Shown: positions 26,663-34,937, counted from the first letter of the stretch. The stretch: 64,000 nt of DNA from Geoalkalibacter halelectricus (GCF_025263685.1 NZ_CP092109.1:186001-250000), one strand, 5' to 3'. The notes: generated from the sequence alone by a model not told the origin. Numbers and translations are program-made.

Positions 26663-27741
26663 CAGGGGACGTTGTTTACTCGTCAACCAGCCCCAACAAT
26701 CCAAGGTTCTTACGCACCACCGCCTCACCCCGCACCGCCGCGCGGCTCACACCCGCACGCCCCAGATTGATGCGTTCGCCGACCTTGACCCCGCTATACC
26801 CTGCCTGGCGTACGGCGAGGTAAGAGATAACGCTGCGCGCCTTGACGATCTGGGCTGCCCTGGTGTTGGTTTGCAGATCCTCCGAGTTAACGCCGTAATA
26901 CTCGCAGACCCGCTGCACAAGACCTTCAAGGCTAACTCGGCCGGCCTGGCGCGGGATCGCCACCTGCCGAGCGTGCAGTTGCTCGACGAACTCCTGTCCA
27001 CCCAGAATCCGGCTGTCGAAGGACTCCTCTGCGTCGGCCTTGGCGCCACCGGCGGGTCGCTTGCCGACCAGATCCTCGCGCGCCTCAAGGTCTAGACCAT
27101 CGGCGACAAAGGCGCGATATCTGACCCGCCCCTGTTGTGCATCCTCGGCGAAAAGCCCCAGCACCTCACCCACCAATTGTCCCTCAAATCGCGCCTGTCC
27201 CATCAATACCGCGTGGCCGCACCAGGGATAGGTGTCAAGGGCTGCGAGATCGTCGACGAGCCCGCCCCGCAGGGGATTCAAATGGATGTAGCGAATCAGT
27301 TCGAGGAGGTAGGAGTTCTCCTCGCAGGCAATGGATTTGTAACGATTTTGGAACAGGTGGCCGGTGCGATTATGGCGCCGGTTGAAGGAAATGGCATAGC
27401 CGGTGAGCAGTCGCCGCATGAGATGAGCGAGGGTGGCGCGGCGCGGCCGCAGCAGCAAGTGAAGATGATTGCTCATCAGCGCCCAGGCGAAACACTCGGT
27501 TTGCGTTTCCGTGAGGAGGCCGGAAAGACGCTGCAAAAACCACCGCCGGTCGTCATCGTCAGCGAAAATATCGCTGCCGTTGACTCCACGCACAATGACG
27601 TGCTGGAGGAGATCGGGAAGGTCGAGGCGAGCTAAGCGTGGCATAGACGTAAGCTACCTTATAAAATGCGCCTTGGCAACAGTGGACCACCGTCCCTCGG
27701 ATTAAACAACAAACAGATCAACAAACAAACAACGTCCCCTG
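26663..27741. mobile_element. RAYT transposase unit flanked by inverted CAGGGGACGTTGTTT
   Basis: CAGGGGACGTTGTTT at 26663-26677 is repeated in exact inverse orientation at 27727-27741, enclosing the Y1 transposase gene. A third, solo copy with a 25-base match (one mismatch) lies at 35152-35176. The unit is inserted between two toxin-antitoxin operons. RAYT enzymes act on such palindromic repeats, so this is best read as a transposase with its cognate repeat family. Confidence 0.7.
26676..27644 (-). CDS. REP-associated tyrosine transposase (Y1 / IS200-like family)
   Basis: A 322-residue HUH-fold transposase. The metal-binding HUH motif is visible as SNHLHLLLRP near residue 60, and a Tyr candidate lies in the helix containing GYAISFNRRHNRTGHLFQNRYKS. 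IRYIHLNPLRGGLV is a hallmark of the family. The C-terminal part (RVCEYYGV... and SVISYLAVRQAGYS) resembles a DnaA-like helix-turn-helix found in longer RAYTs. The stop codon lies inside the flanking repeat at 26663-26677. It appears intact, with no frameshift, so it may be active. Confidence 0.9.
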   Translation of the reverse strand: MPRLARLDLPDLLQHVIVRGVNGSDIFADDDDRRWFLQRLSGLLTETQTECFAWALMSNHLHLLLRPRRATLAHLMRRLLTGYAISFNRRHNRTGHLFQNRYKSIACEENSYLLELIRYIHLNPLRGGLVDDLAALDTYPWCGHAVLMGQARFEGQLVGEVLGLFAEDAQQGRVRYRAFVADGLDLEAREDLVGKRPAGGAKADAEESFDSRILGGQEFVEQLHARQVAIPRQAGRVSLEGLVQRVCEYYGVNSEDLQTNTRAAQIVKARSVISYLAVRQAGYSGVKVGERINLGRAGVSRAAVRGEAVVRKNLGLLGLVDE

Positions 27742-27752
27742 GCTGTCGTTGC

Positions 27753-27800
27753 TTGTGCCGGATAACATCTTCGGGTAGAATTCTTACTTGAATCTTACCC
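27753..27800 (+). promoter_or_regulatory. Promoter/operator of the AbrB-PIN toxin-antitoxin pair
   Basis: TTGTGC (27753-27758), a 17-base spacer and TAGAAT (27776-27781). GGGTAGAATTC (27773-27783) and GAATCTTACCC (27790-27800) form an imperfect inverted repeat around the -10 and start site, suitable for AbrB-type autorepression. Confidence 0.55.
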
Positions 27801-27811
27801 GGAGGAGTTTC

Positions 27812-28063
27812 ATGGAAATCGTTCGGCTTTCAAGCAAGGGGCAATTCGTCCTGCCCAAGTCCATTCGCGACCGTCACCACTGGGAAGCAGGCACGGAATT
27901 CATCATTATTGAGCGCGGCTCTGAGTTGATCATCAGGCCGGCGCGCGTTTTTCCTCCATCAGAGCTTGAGGCACCCGATGCACCTTCTGTTTATCAGGGC
28001 AAGGCTCTTTCTCTCGAGGAAATGGATCAAGCCGTTCGCGATGAGGCGGGGAAACATCGATGA
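27812..28063 (+). CDS. AbrB/MazE-type swapped-hairpin antitoxin (VapB-like)
   Basis: An 83-residue antitoxin. The first 45 residues (IVRLSSKGQFVLPKSIRDRHHW...GTEFIIIE) are the SpoVT/AbrB DNA-binding hairpin. The C-terminus, ending in EEMDQAVRDEAGKHR, is the probable toxin-binding segment. GGAGGAG precedes ATG 27812. It overlaps the toxin gene by ATGA (28060-28063), so the two are co-translated. Confidence 0.92.
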   Translation: MEIVRLSSKGQFVLPKSIRDRHHWEAGTEFIIIERGSELIIRPARVFPPSELEAPDAPSVYQGKALSLEEMDQAVRDEAGKHR

Positions 28064-28461
28064 TCGCCCTCGACACCAACATCCTTGTGCGTTATGCCGT
28101 CAAGGATGACCGCCGGCAGACCGCCCTTGCAACCAGATTTCTTGCCGAACATCGTTGCTTCATTCTCAAAAGCGTGTTGCTCGAATGCGCTTGGGTTCTC
28201 TCTTCCCCATCCGGATACAACCTCCCGCGCGTAATAGTCCACGAACGCCTGCTTCACATTCTGGGGCTCCCAAACATTGAAATGGAAGACGCCGTCCACG
28301 TCGCCCAGGCACTTGCCTGGTATGCCGAGGGAATGGATTTTGCCGATGCGCTGCATCTGTGCGGAGCGACCAACCTTGAGGGAATCGCCACCTTCGATCG
28401 CAAATTTTCTTCTGCGGTAGAAAAAGGCGAGTGCGTCCCGCCGGTCATTCTTCTTCGGTAG
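28060..28461 (+). CDS. PIN-domain ribonuclease toxin (VapC-like)
   Basis: A 133-residue PIN nuclease with the catalytic acidic set: IALDTNILVRYAV, SVLLECAWVL, GMDFADALHL and ATFDRKF. It is paired with the AbrB-type antitoxin immediately upstream through a 4-base overlap. This is a different subfamily from the FitB-like toxin at 26219, so the two modules are unlikely to be duplicates of each other. Confidence 0.92.
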   Translation: MIALDTNILVRYAVKDDRRQTALATRFLAEHRCFILKSVLLECAWVLSSPSGYNLPRVIVHERLLHILGLPNIEMEDAVHVAQALAWYAEGMDFADALHLCGATNLEGIATFDRKFSSAVEKGECVPPVILLR

Positions 28462-28476
28462 CCGTGTCGGGCGCAT

Positions 28477-28502
28477 AAAAAAAGCCCCGCAAAAGCGGGG
28501 CT
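28477..28502 (-). terminator. Intrinsic terminator of the porin-cytochrome operon
   Basis: AGCCCCGC (28483-28490) pairs with GCGGGGCT (28495-28502) around AAAA. Read on the minus strand the stem is followed by seven T (28483 down to 28477). It lies about 60 bases beyond the last gene of the operon. Confidence 0.9.
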
Positions 28503-28559
28503 GAATTGGTTTAAAGTTTGGCAAGGGGCGCTTAAGCCCCTTGCCAGATGCGAATATCT

Positions 28560-31064
28560 TTACAGTTCAGGGACAGGGAGAGGGCGCAGTTCTTGATCCA
28601 AGCCCCTCATCAATTCACCGCGGCCTGTACCATCACCAATCGGCACATTGAATTCAGCAGCCTTAATACTAAGGTTCACCAAATTGTCGGGGTTGATATC
28701 TTCGATGGCATCATACATCAACTCGCGGGCCAAAATGCTGTTATGGGCCCATCCACCCTTGTCGTCATACATGAAGTTTTTCCAGATGGCTCCGGCAATC
28801 GCCAGTTGGTTGGTGATCATTCTGGAACCGGTCGCGTCACGGGTGGAACCGGTGATGAATTTCTTGAGTCGCGCTTTCTGATCAGCAAGAGTGCCACCTT
28901 GGGCTACCGCCTCGCCCAGCACAGATTCACGCTCAAGATACTCCGCCAAAGCTTCGGTTACATCTGGATGGTTCGTTCCTGCGATAATAGCAGCAATGTC
29001 CGACTGGTTGGCCTCCGTCAGGTTCGGGTACTCGGCACTGTCGAAATCTCCATCATCAAACATGATGGCGAGTTCATCGAGGATGGTCTCCAGCAGCACC
29101 TCAGCAAAGACCTTGGTACGATCTCTCAAGGTTTCAAAGCTGCGGGTCGTAGTAATGCCGTCGCTCGGCGCGTCCGTATGACAACCTGTGCAATTGAATC
29201 CGGTCGCGAGGCCCGGTGAGTGGAAAGTGCCGGGATTTTCAGTATGGAAACTGTGGCAACCTACGCACGTTGAGCGATCGGCACGGCCCACATGATCCGT
29301 ATCTCCAAGAGCGATTGAAAGCCCCTCGGTGTAGACCTTGCCCTCATAGCCAGGAATCATTACATCCACCATCCCAAACAAGATTGGGAACTGCGCCTTG
29401 TAATGAAGATAGCTCACATTGAACACCTGCGCGGCGGTGGTGGCAAAGTTTGCTTTCAGGCCATCACGCCCTTTGTGGCACTCAAAACAAGTGCGGTTGT
29501 CATAGGTGATGTCGTTGCGCACACGAACCAGGTCGTCGACATCAACCAACGTGTCATCGCTGACGGCACTTTTGAACTCGAAAACATAGGCATCCTGGAA
29601 ATCGCGAGGCTGAGTCACATCGCCATCCGCGCCAACTGCCATGTCATGGCAGCTCACGCAGCCCAGGGCGTTCCAACGCGGGGAACCGATTCGGTCCAGA
29701 CCCTGCGCAAGGTTATTGCTGAAGGTCAATTTCGGAAATTCACGACCGGTATGGCACGGGGTACAACTAGTGCTCTCATAGGAAAATGCGTTGGAAAAAT
29801 AATTGCCGTGGGTCTTGCCGATACCTTCCGCGAAGGCGCGGGCCATTTCGCCCTCAAACTTATTGTTCGAGTGCGGGTCATGGCAAGAGGTACATGCGTT
29901 GGGGCTGGCCGGATTAACACCATAGCCCGTCACCGGTCCAGCAAAATCACCAAAGAAAGCACTCAATGTACCTGCGAAGTGGGTGTTGGACATCGTCCGG
30001 CTAAAGGCCGGGGTGCCATCAGCGCGGCGCGCGTGATAGTCGATTTCATCTCTGGTGTCCGCATCAACGGTGCCGTAAATGTCGGCCAACGCATATTCGA
30101 ACATGCCGCCGTCATTATAGCCGGCGTCCGGGTTATAGGTCACTTTCAGATCAACCATGTGGCATGCGGTACACAGGTTGAATTCGGCGGAGAACACTAC
30201 GCGATCTTGAGGAGCAGGCCCTGTATCAGTCGACACAGTTATATCAATCTCATCGAGATCGACACCGAGGTCATCTTCCCAATCGAGCCCCAAGCCAGCG
30301 GCGGTCTGATCCCCAAGTCCGCGGATCGCACCCGAATGGGCATCATGACAGGTTGTACAGCGCTTCATTGCGCTTTCATCACCGTCCCATCCTTCGGGAT
30401 AGAGCTGTCTTTGCTTGACCGAAATGACACCATTGGTCCCGACGGCAGTCGCCATATCCCCATAGGTCGTGATCTTTTGATCGATAGAAAGGTAGGCCAC
30501 GGCGCCCTGGTGGCTGTGGCAGGCGCGACAGCCGGATTCGCTGTTGTTAATGCGCTGTCTTGGATTGCCTTTGGGACTCGCGGCGAAACGCTCCGAGATT
30601 ATATTGGAGAAAGGATTATTCCCCAGATGCGTACCAGCCGCGGCCACGGTCAAAGCACTGTGGCACTGGGCACATTGGGCGTCACCAGGCGCGGGGAACG
30701 GCAGGGGACCCAGGCCGCGGTGGGCGCTGCCACCGCCATGGCAAGATTCGCAACCGACGACATTTTGGCGGTCAATCCCAAAGGCCTGCAAGGCCTCTAC
30801 ACCGTCACCGTCCGGATCATGGCAACGGAGACAGGTAGCTCTCGTATCGCCATAGCTGCCCGCCGCATGCTTGCTATCCAGCCATTTGGCAACCTGCGGT
30901 CCGCCGGCATGGCAGGTCGAACAGTTGAAGATACCAACCGTCTGCACATCCGCCGGATCGATGGGTGTCACATCCGTGCCCCCCGACCCACTGCTGCCGC
31001 AGCCCCAGAGCATCGCCGCGCTGAGCAGCAATGCGGTGAGAAAAGCGAGTTTCCTTGTTTGCAT
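28560..31064 (-). CDS. Outer-membrane 13-haem cytochrome c lipoprotein
   Basis: An 834-residue lipoprotein: the signal ends LLLSAAMLWGC with the lipobox Cys, followed by a Gly/Ser linker suited to outer-membrane export. I count 13 CXXCH motifs between about residue 45 and 650; the last 190 residues are haem-free and helical. ATG 31064 follows AGGAGGT; the longer frame upstream is rejected. It is the last gene after a porin and a periplasmic decahaem cytochrome, so it is very probably the cell-surface partner of that conduit, passing electrons to extracellular acceptors. It resembles OmcB-class proteins in role; orthology is not claimed. Confidence 0.92.
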   Translation of the reverse strand: MQTRKLAFLTALLLSAAMLWGCGSSGSGGTDVTPIDPADVQTVGIFNCSTCHAGGPQVAKWLDSKHAAGSYGDTRATCLRCHDPDGDGVEALQAFGIDRQNVVGCESCHGGGSAHRGLGPLPFPAPGDAQCAQCHSALTVAAAGTHLGNNPFSNIISERFAASPKGNPRQRINNSESGCRACHSHQGAVAYLSIDQKITTYGDMATAVGTNGVISVKQRQLYPEGWDGDESAMKRCTTCHDAHSGAIRGLGDQTAAGLGLDWEDDLGVDLDEIDITVSTDTGPAPQDRVVFSAEFNLCTACHMVDLKVTYNPDAGYNDGGMFEYALADIYGTVDADTRDEIDYHARRADGTPAFSRTMSNTHFAGTLSAFFGDFAGPVTGYGVNPASPNACTSCHDPHSNNKFEGEMARAFAEGIGKTHGNYFSNAFSYESTSCTPCHTGREFPKLTFSNNLAQGLDRIGSPRWNALGCVSCHDMAVGADGDVTQPRDFQDAYVFEFKSAVSDDTLVDVDDLVRVRNDITYDNRTCFECHKGRDGLKANFATTAAQVFNVSYLHYKAQFPILFGMVDVMIPGYEGKVYTEGLSIALGDTDHVGRADRSTCVGCHSFHTENPGTFHSPGLATGFNCTGCHTDAPSDGITTTRSFETLRDRTKVFAEVLLETILDELAIMFDDGDFDSAEYPNLTEANQSDIAAIIAGTNHPDVTEALAEYLERESVLGEAVAQGGTLADQKARLKKFITGSTRDATGSRMITNQLAIAGAIWKNFMYDDKGGWAHNSILARELMYDAIEDINPDNLVNLSIKAAEFNVPIGDGTGRGELMRGLDQELRPLPVPEL

Positions 31065-31102
31065 TGTGTTACCTCCTCTGTGTGTGTGGCGGGAAAATCC
31101 CT

Positions 31103-31948
31103 CTAGTGGCAAATTCTGCAGGTTTTGCCGTTACTGGCTCTATCGAGTCGATTCTTGCGGTCATCCCAGCCCTTGCCGTGGGGGTTGAAGCCGACGGCGC
31201 CGCCCTTGGCGCTGTGGCAGCTCAGGCAGACATCGCCCTGGGGATGGCAGGCCTGGCAGGTGGCGAGATTGCGGCGCGCTTCGCGGGCGTGATTCACCGA
31301 CCAGTCATGGAAATTGGGCGCCACCGAACCTTGCAGGTGACAGGAGTCGCAGTTGGTGCCCGCGGTCATGCCGGCGTGGATGGCGTCGATGTCGCCGTTG
31401 AAGCCCAGGCCGAAGGTGCGTGTATGGGAAGGCCCGCCCGCGCGTCCGGTGCGGCCGCGGAAATCGGCGTGGCAGTCCATGCAGAAGCTCGACTCGTGGC
31501 AGCTCGCGCAGAGCTGCTGGTTGGTGCGCGCGGCGATGGGATGGGTGATGTGGAAGTCGCTGCTGTGCACGTTGATCATGGCGTTGCCGAAATCGCCCTG
31601 CTCGTCGGCGAAGCCGGCCGTGTGGCAATCGAGACAGAAGCTCTGCTGGTGGCAGGCCGCGCAGTCCATGGCGCCGCTTTTGGCTTCGCTGCGGTGGTTG
31701 AGTGCCCACACCGGGCCGTGGGTCTTGATGGCGCCCAGGGTGGTCATCTCGCCGTACTCGGGACCGTGACAATCCAGACACACGTCCTTGTCGGGAATGA
31801 TGCTCGGGGCATCGGGCAGATGGCAGGCATCGCAGGAGATGCCCGGGAAGTAATCCTCGAGATGGGCGCGGTGGTCAAAACGCATGCCCCAGACCAGGCT
31901 TGCGCTCACCAGCAGCAGCACGAGGCTCAAGAGTCCTTTACGCGTCAT
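31103..31948 (-). CDS. Periplasmic decahaem cytochrome c (conduit component, MtrA/OmaB-like role)
   Basis: A 281-residue protein with an N-terminal signal (GLLSLVLLLVSASLVWG) and ten CXXCH motifs spread evenly through the chain. The protein ends exactly on the tenth motif (CRICH-stop). Haem number and size match the decahaem family whose members plug outer-membrane porins (MtrA-type). ATG 31948 is eight bases from AAGGAG. The gene sits between the porin (18 bases upstream) and the surface lipoprotein cytochrome (38 bases downstream). Confidence 0.92.
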   Translation of the reverse strand: MTRKGLLSLVLLLVSASLVWGMRFDHRAHLEDYFPGISCDACHLPDAPSIIPDKDVCLDCHGPEYGEMTTLGAIKTHGPVWALNHRSEAKSGAMDCAACHQQSFCLDCHTAGFADEQGDFGNAMINVHSSDFHITHPIAARTNQQLCASCHESSFCMDCHADFRGRTGRAGGPSHTRTFGLGFNGDIDAIHAGMTAGTNCDSCHLQGSVAPNFHDWSVNHAREARRNLATCQACHPQGDVCLSCHSAKGGAVGFNPHGKGWDDRKNRLDRASNGKTCRICH

Positions 31949-31966
31949 ATCCAAAACTCCTTGCCG

Positions 31967-33208
31967 TTAAAAGAGAACGTTGAGGCGGATGCGACCGCGG
32001 TTGTAGTAATCCCACAGATCGCTCTCGATCCGCTCCACCTTGGCCTGCAGGTTGACCGCGCGGGTGATGAACACCGTGCCGTCGACCCAGAAGCGCTTGG
32101 CGGTGGTTTCGTCCTTGCCGGAGTCGATGTCGAAGAAGTTGATCTGGCGATCAAAGACATCGACCTCAAGCCCCGCGCCGGCGAGCAGCCGCTGGTTGAA
32201 CAGATACGAGCCGCGCGCCTTGAAGCCGCGCAGATCCTGCCCGTCGCTGTCGCTGCGGTAGACCCCGGAGAGATAACCGGCCCAGCGCGCGGTGCGCAAC
32301 TTCTCGATACCGGCCTCAAAGACGTTGGCGTTGGAGAATTCAGGATAGATCTCGTGGGTGTAGCGGCCGAAGGCGCGCCAGCCCGGAACGATGGTGTAGT
32401 TGAGTTCGGCGAGGATTTCCTCGTACTCGTCCACCGCGAACACCGAGAAGATGGAGGTGGCAGAGAACACCGGCAGGGAGTAGAGATACTCAAGGCGCGC
32501 GTTCCAGCGGGGATTCTGATAGTACTTGGCGCCGAGCAGGAAGTAGCTCACGCGATCGGAGAGATAATCGTACTGGGTTTCGCTGTAGAGATGCAGGGCT
32601 TCGAACAGGTCGAGTTCGGCGTTGAGGCCGAAGAGTTCCTGGCCGAGATTGCCGCCGTCCCACTTGGAGACGTAGGAGAGGCCCAGATGCAGGTTCTTGT
32701 CGAGGAAGGCGCCGGCGATCTCGCCGCCGACGATGGCGTCCTTGGCGTTGTAGCCCTCGTAGTAGGTCACGTCGCCGCCGCCGAACACACTCAGGCGATA
32801 GTTGTCGAGAAAGCCGTAATCGAGCCGCAGACCGTCCATGAGTGAGGCGCCCGCGGTGGTGGAAATGAACTGACGGCCCAGGCGCGCATCGAGGGTGTCG
32901 AGAAACAGGCCCTGTTTTTCCACATAGGCGAAATAGAGCCGACTTTTCGCCGAGGCGTTGCGCTCGCCGGCCAGATCGTCGCCGAGGCGCCCGTACATGC
33001 GAAAGTCATAGCCCTGGTCGGCGATGTCGAGGACGTTGAGTTGCAGATACTGAAAGACCGGAACGATGGTGTGCTCGTTGGCGCTGTCGAACCATTCGAC
33101 AACCGTGCTGGTGCGGCCGGATACCTTGGCCCCCAGGGCGTCGCCGACCGGCCACAGGGCCAGGGTGGCCAATGCCAGACCGCATGTGAGCCCTTGCCAA
33201 ATTTTCAT
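31967..33208 (-). CDS. Outer-membrane beta-barrel porin of a porin-cytochrome conduit
   Basis: A 413-residue protein with a signal peptide (cleavage after DALGA). A continuous series of amphipathic beta strands rich in aromatic residues (RLYFAYVEKQGLFLD, YDYLSDRVSYFLLGAKYY) follows, and it ends in Phe, as outer-membrane barrels do. It has no haem motif. It would hold the decahaem cytochrome in the outer membrane and let electrons cross to the 13-haem lipoprotein. ATG 33208 has GAAGGAGG upstream. It is the first gene of the operon. Confidence 0.88.
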   Translation of the reverse strand: MKIWQGLTCGLALATLALWPVGDALGAKVSGRTSTVVEWFDSANEHTIVPVFQYLQLNVLDIADQGYDFRMYGRLGDDLAGERNASAKSRLYFAYVEKQGLFLDTLDARLGRQFISTTAGASLMDGLRLDYGFLDNYRLSVFGGGDVTYYEGYNAKDAIVGGEIAGAFLDKNLHLGLSYVSKWDGGNLGQELFGLNAELDLFEALHLYSETQYDYLSDRVSYFLLGAKYYQNPRWNARLEYLYSLPVFSATSIFSVFAVDEYEEILAELNYTIVPGWRAFGRYTHEIYPEFSNANVFEAGIEKLRTARWAGYLSGVYRSDSDGQDLRGFKARGSYLFNQRLLAGAGLEVDVFDRQINFFDIDSGKDETTAKRFWVDGTVFITRAVNLQAKVERIESDLWDYYNRGRIRLNVLF

Positions 33209-33260
33209 GGTGCCTCCTTCCCTCTCGTGCTGATTTGGTAAACACTGGTCAATCGACCCG

Positions 33261-33279
33261 AAAAAAATCCCTCTGGATT
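33261..33279 (-). promoter_or_regulatory. Terminator-like hairpin within the 5' leader of the conduit operon
   Basis: On the minus strand AATCC (33279-33275), loop AGAG, GGATT (33270-33266), then a T run to 33261. It lies between the predicted start site (about 33354) and the porin ATG at 33208, so it would end transcription before the first gene unless it is overridden. A GCCGG...CCGGC hairpin lies just upstream of it. This is the layout of an attenuator; the stem is short. Confidence 0.5.
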
Positions 33280-33360
33280 CAACGCTTTGCTCGCCGGAAC
33301 CAAGGGCCGGCAAATATTAATTAACAACAATGAGTGGCAGAATCATTAGCTAACCGTAAA

Positions 33361-33388
33361 AATATATTCAGTGCCCAGGATTTGTCAA
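33361..33388 (-). promoter_or_regulatory. Sigma-70 promoter of the porin-cytochrome operon
   Basis: Reading the minus strand: TTGACA (33388-33383), a 16-base spacer, TATATT (33366-33361). Both hexamers are at or near consensus. The predicted leader to the porin ATG is about 145 bases. Confidence 0.75.
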
Positions 33389-33411
33389 CAGAAATTCACA
33401 AGCTTTAATTC

Positions 33412-33611
33412 GAAAAAACCCATTCTTCATAGGGTTTTTCATATACACTCAGAGCGATAAGGCGAACAGGGTGAAGAAACCGGTGCAGGAAGAGAAGGAG
33501 GAGGATAATCGCATCCGGCGGTGGAATTTACCCAACGCGCTGGTAAAATGATGAGGTTTTGCCGATTCAGGGCACCTAAGCGGCCACCTCGGCACTGTGC
33601 AAAAGCACAGT
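33412..33611. promoter_or_regulatory. Hairpins in the porin-cytochrome b5 gap
   Basis: The 491-base gap 33209-33699 contains, besides the minus-strand promoter, a hairpin AAAAACCC/GGGTTTTT (33414-33421 with 33432-33439) that could stop transcription in both directions. It also contains a dyad ACTGTGC-AAAA-GCACAGT (33594-33611). The core GTGCAAAAG of the dyad recurs in the dyad upstream of the giant cytochrome at 12017-12034. No gene is visible in the gap. Confidence 0.5.
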
Positions 33612-33699
33612 TTCGCCATCGTCAAGACACAGATTAACAGCCCGCCGCTGCAAAACGCAAGGGGGTTAAGAATTTTTTTACGATCGAGACAGGTGGCCA

Positions 33700-33969
33700 A
33701 TGACTCTCAATGAACTCGCGCAACATGATGGCCGCAACGGCAACAAGGCCTACGTGGCAGTCAACGGCAGGGTCTATGATGTGAGCGCCAGTCCCCTCTG
33801 GCAGAACGGCGACCACCAGGGCGCCCACCAGGCCGGCGCCGACCTGACCCGGGAATTGGCCACGGCGCCCCACGTGCGCGCGGTCATCGAGCGCTTCCCC
33901 ATCGTCGCCCATATCGAAGACCCCGATCCGCCGAAGAAAAAGGGGTTGTTGGGGTTTTTCAAGAAATGA
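33700..33969 (+). CDS. Cytochrome b5-like haem-binding domain protein
   Basis: An 89-residue single-domain protein. TLNELAQHDGRNGNKAYVAV, followed by GRVYDVS, is the b5 fold start. WQNGDHQGAHQAGADLT and APHVRAVIERFP supply the His residues that take the place of HPGG in this bacterial subfamily. The Lys/Phe C-terminal tail is short and charged. It has no signal peptide and is presumably cytoplasmic. The function in these organisms is not established. The gene stands alone. Confidence 0.85.
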   Translation: MTLNELAQHDGRNGNKAYVAVNGRVYDVSASPLWQNGDHQGAHQAGADLTRELATAPHVRAVIERFPIVAHIEDPDPPKKKGLLGFFKK

Positions 33970-33975
33970 AAAACC

Positions 33976-34092
33976 GTCATTTGTCATTGGTCATTGGTCA
34001 TTTGTTTTAAGACCTAAAAAGCGTCCGCGCCTGCTGGCAGGCTCTATCTTTTCACTCGCGCGTCCAACAAATGACAAATGACAAATGACTAA
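33976..34092. repeat. MITE-like repeat with GTCATTN heptad arms, copy 1
   Basis: The left arm 33976-34006 is a run of GTCATTTGTCATTGGTCATT type heptads; the right arm 34066-34092 is the inverse (AAATGACAAATGAC). The roughly 60-base core is unrelated to that of copy 2 at 36667-36803. The right arm ends directly at the hydrolase gene, contributing sequence next to its ribosome-binding site. Confidence 0.75.
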
Positions 34093-34103
34093 GGACAAAC
34101 TTT

Positions 34104-34937
34104 ATGCACGCAAAAATCAACGACATCCAACTCGCTTACACCGACGAGGGCAACGGACCGGCGCTGGTACTTATCCACGGATTCCCCTTGTGCCGAACCA
34201 TGTGGCAGCCGCAGGTGGTGGCGCTGAGTGCGGCGGGGTTTCGCGTCGTGGCGCCGGATTTGCGCGGGTTTGGTGAAAGCGAGGCGCCGCGGAGCGGGTA
34301 TTCCATGGACCGCTTTGCCGACGACATCGTCGAGCTGATGACCTATCTGGGCATCGGGCGCGCGGTGGTGGGCGGGATGTCCATGGGCGGCTATGTGCTG
34401 CTCAACCTGCTGGAGCGCCATTCGCGCCGCGTTGCCGGGGCGGCGTTTCTGTTGACGCGCTGCAACGCCGACGACGCCGCGGGCAAGGCACGCCGCGCCG
34501 AATTGGCGCAGTTGGTGCGCCAAGGAAAACGCTCGGCGGTGGAAGGAGCCTTCGCCGACATCCTCTTCGCGCCTTCCACGTCCGCCGAACAGCCGCAGCT
34601 CGTCGATACGGTCAGATCCTGGATGCGGAAAACCTCGGACGCCGGCCTGATCGGCGCCCTGGAAGCCATGGCCGCGCGCCCCGATTATTGCGACAGGCTC
34701 GGTGAATTCTCCACCCCCGCTCTGGTCATGGGCGGCGCCGAGGATCGCATCGTGCCGCAAGAGACCATCGCCCCCTTCGCCGCCGCCCTTCCCAATTCAA
34801 GCAGTTGCATCATCCCTAAAGCGGGGCACATGGCCAATCTGGAACAGCCCCAGGCCTTCAACACCTGCCTGATGGACTTTATGCGGCTGTGCAGTCAGGC
34901 TTTTGACGCACCAAGAAACGACTCCGGGAACGCTTAA
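34104..34937 (+). CDS. Alpha/beta-fold hydrolase
   Basis: A 277-residue hydrolase. HGFPLCRTMW forms the oxyanion-hole region, PDLRGFGES is the usual strand-turn, GMSMGG holds the nucleophile Ser93, GGAEDRIV carries the acid, and AGHMANLEQP the catalytic His. It is closest in pattern to small esterase/peroxidase-type hydrolases; the substrate cannot be told. No signal peptide. AAGGA precedes the ATG; the repeat ending at 34092 abuts this leader, so its expression may depend on the repeat. Confidence 0.9.
   Translation: MHAKINDIQLAYTDEGNGPALVLIHGFPLCRTMWQPQVVALSAAGFRVVAPDLRGFGESEAPRSGYSMDRFADDIVELMTYLGIGRAVVGGMSMGGYVLLNLLERHSRRVAGAAFLLTRCNADDAAGKARRAELAQLVRQGKRSAVEGAFADILFAPSTSAEQPQLVDTVRSWMRKTSDAGLIGALEAMAARPDYCDRLGEFSTPALVMGGAEDRIVPQETIAPFAAALPNSSSCIIPKAGHMANLEQPQAFNTCLMDFMRLCSQAFDAPRNDSGNA

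Noticed and set aside
33976-34092. Heptad repeats as a possible CRISPR array
   Set aside because: Repeats are 7 bases long without spacers and are arranged as two inverted arms, so this is a palindromic element and not a CRISPR.
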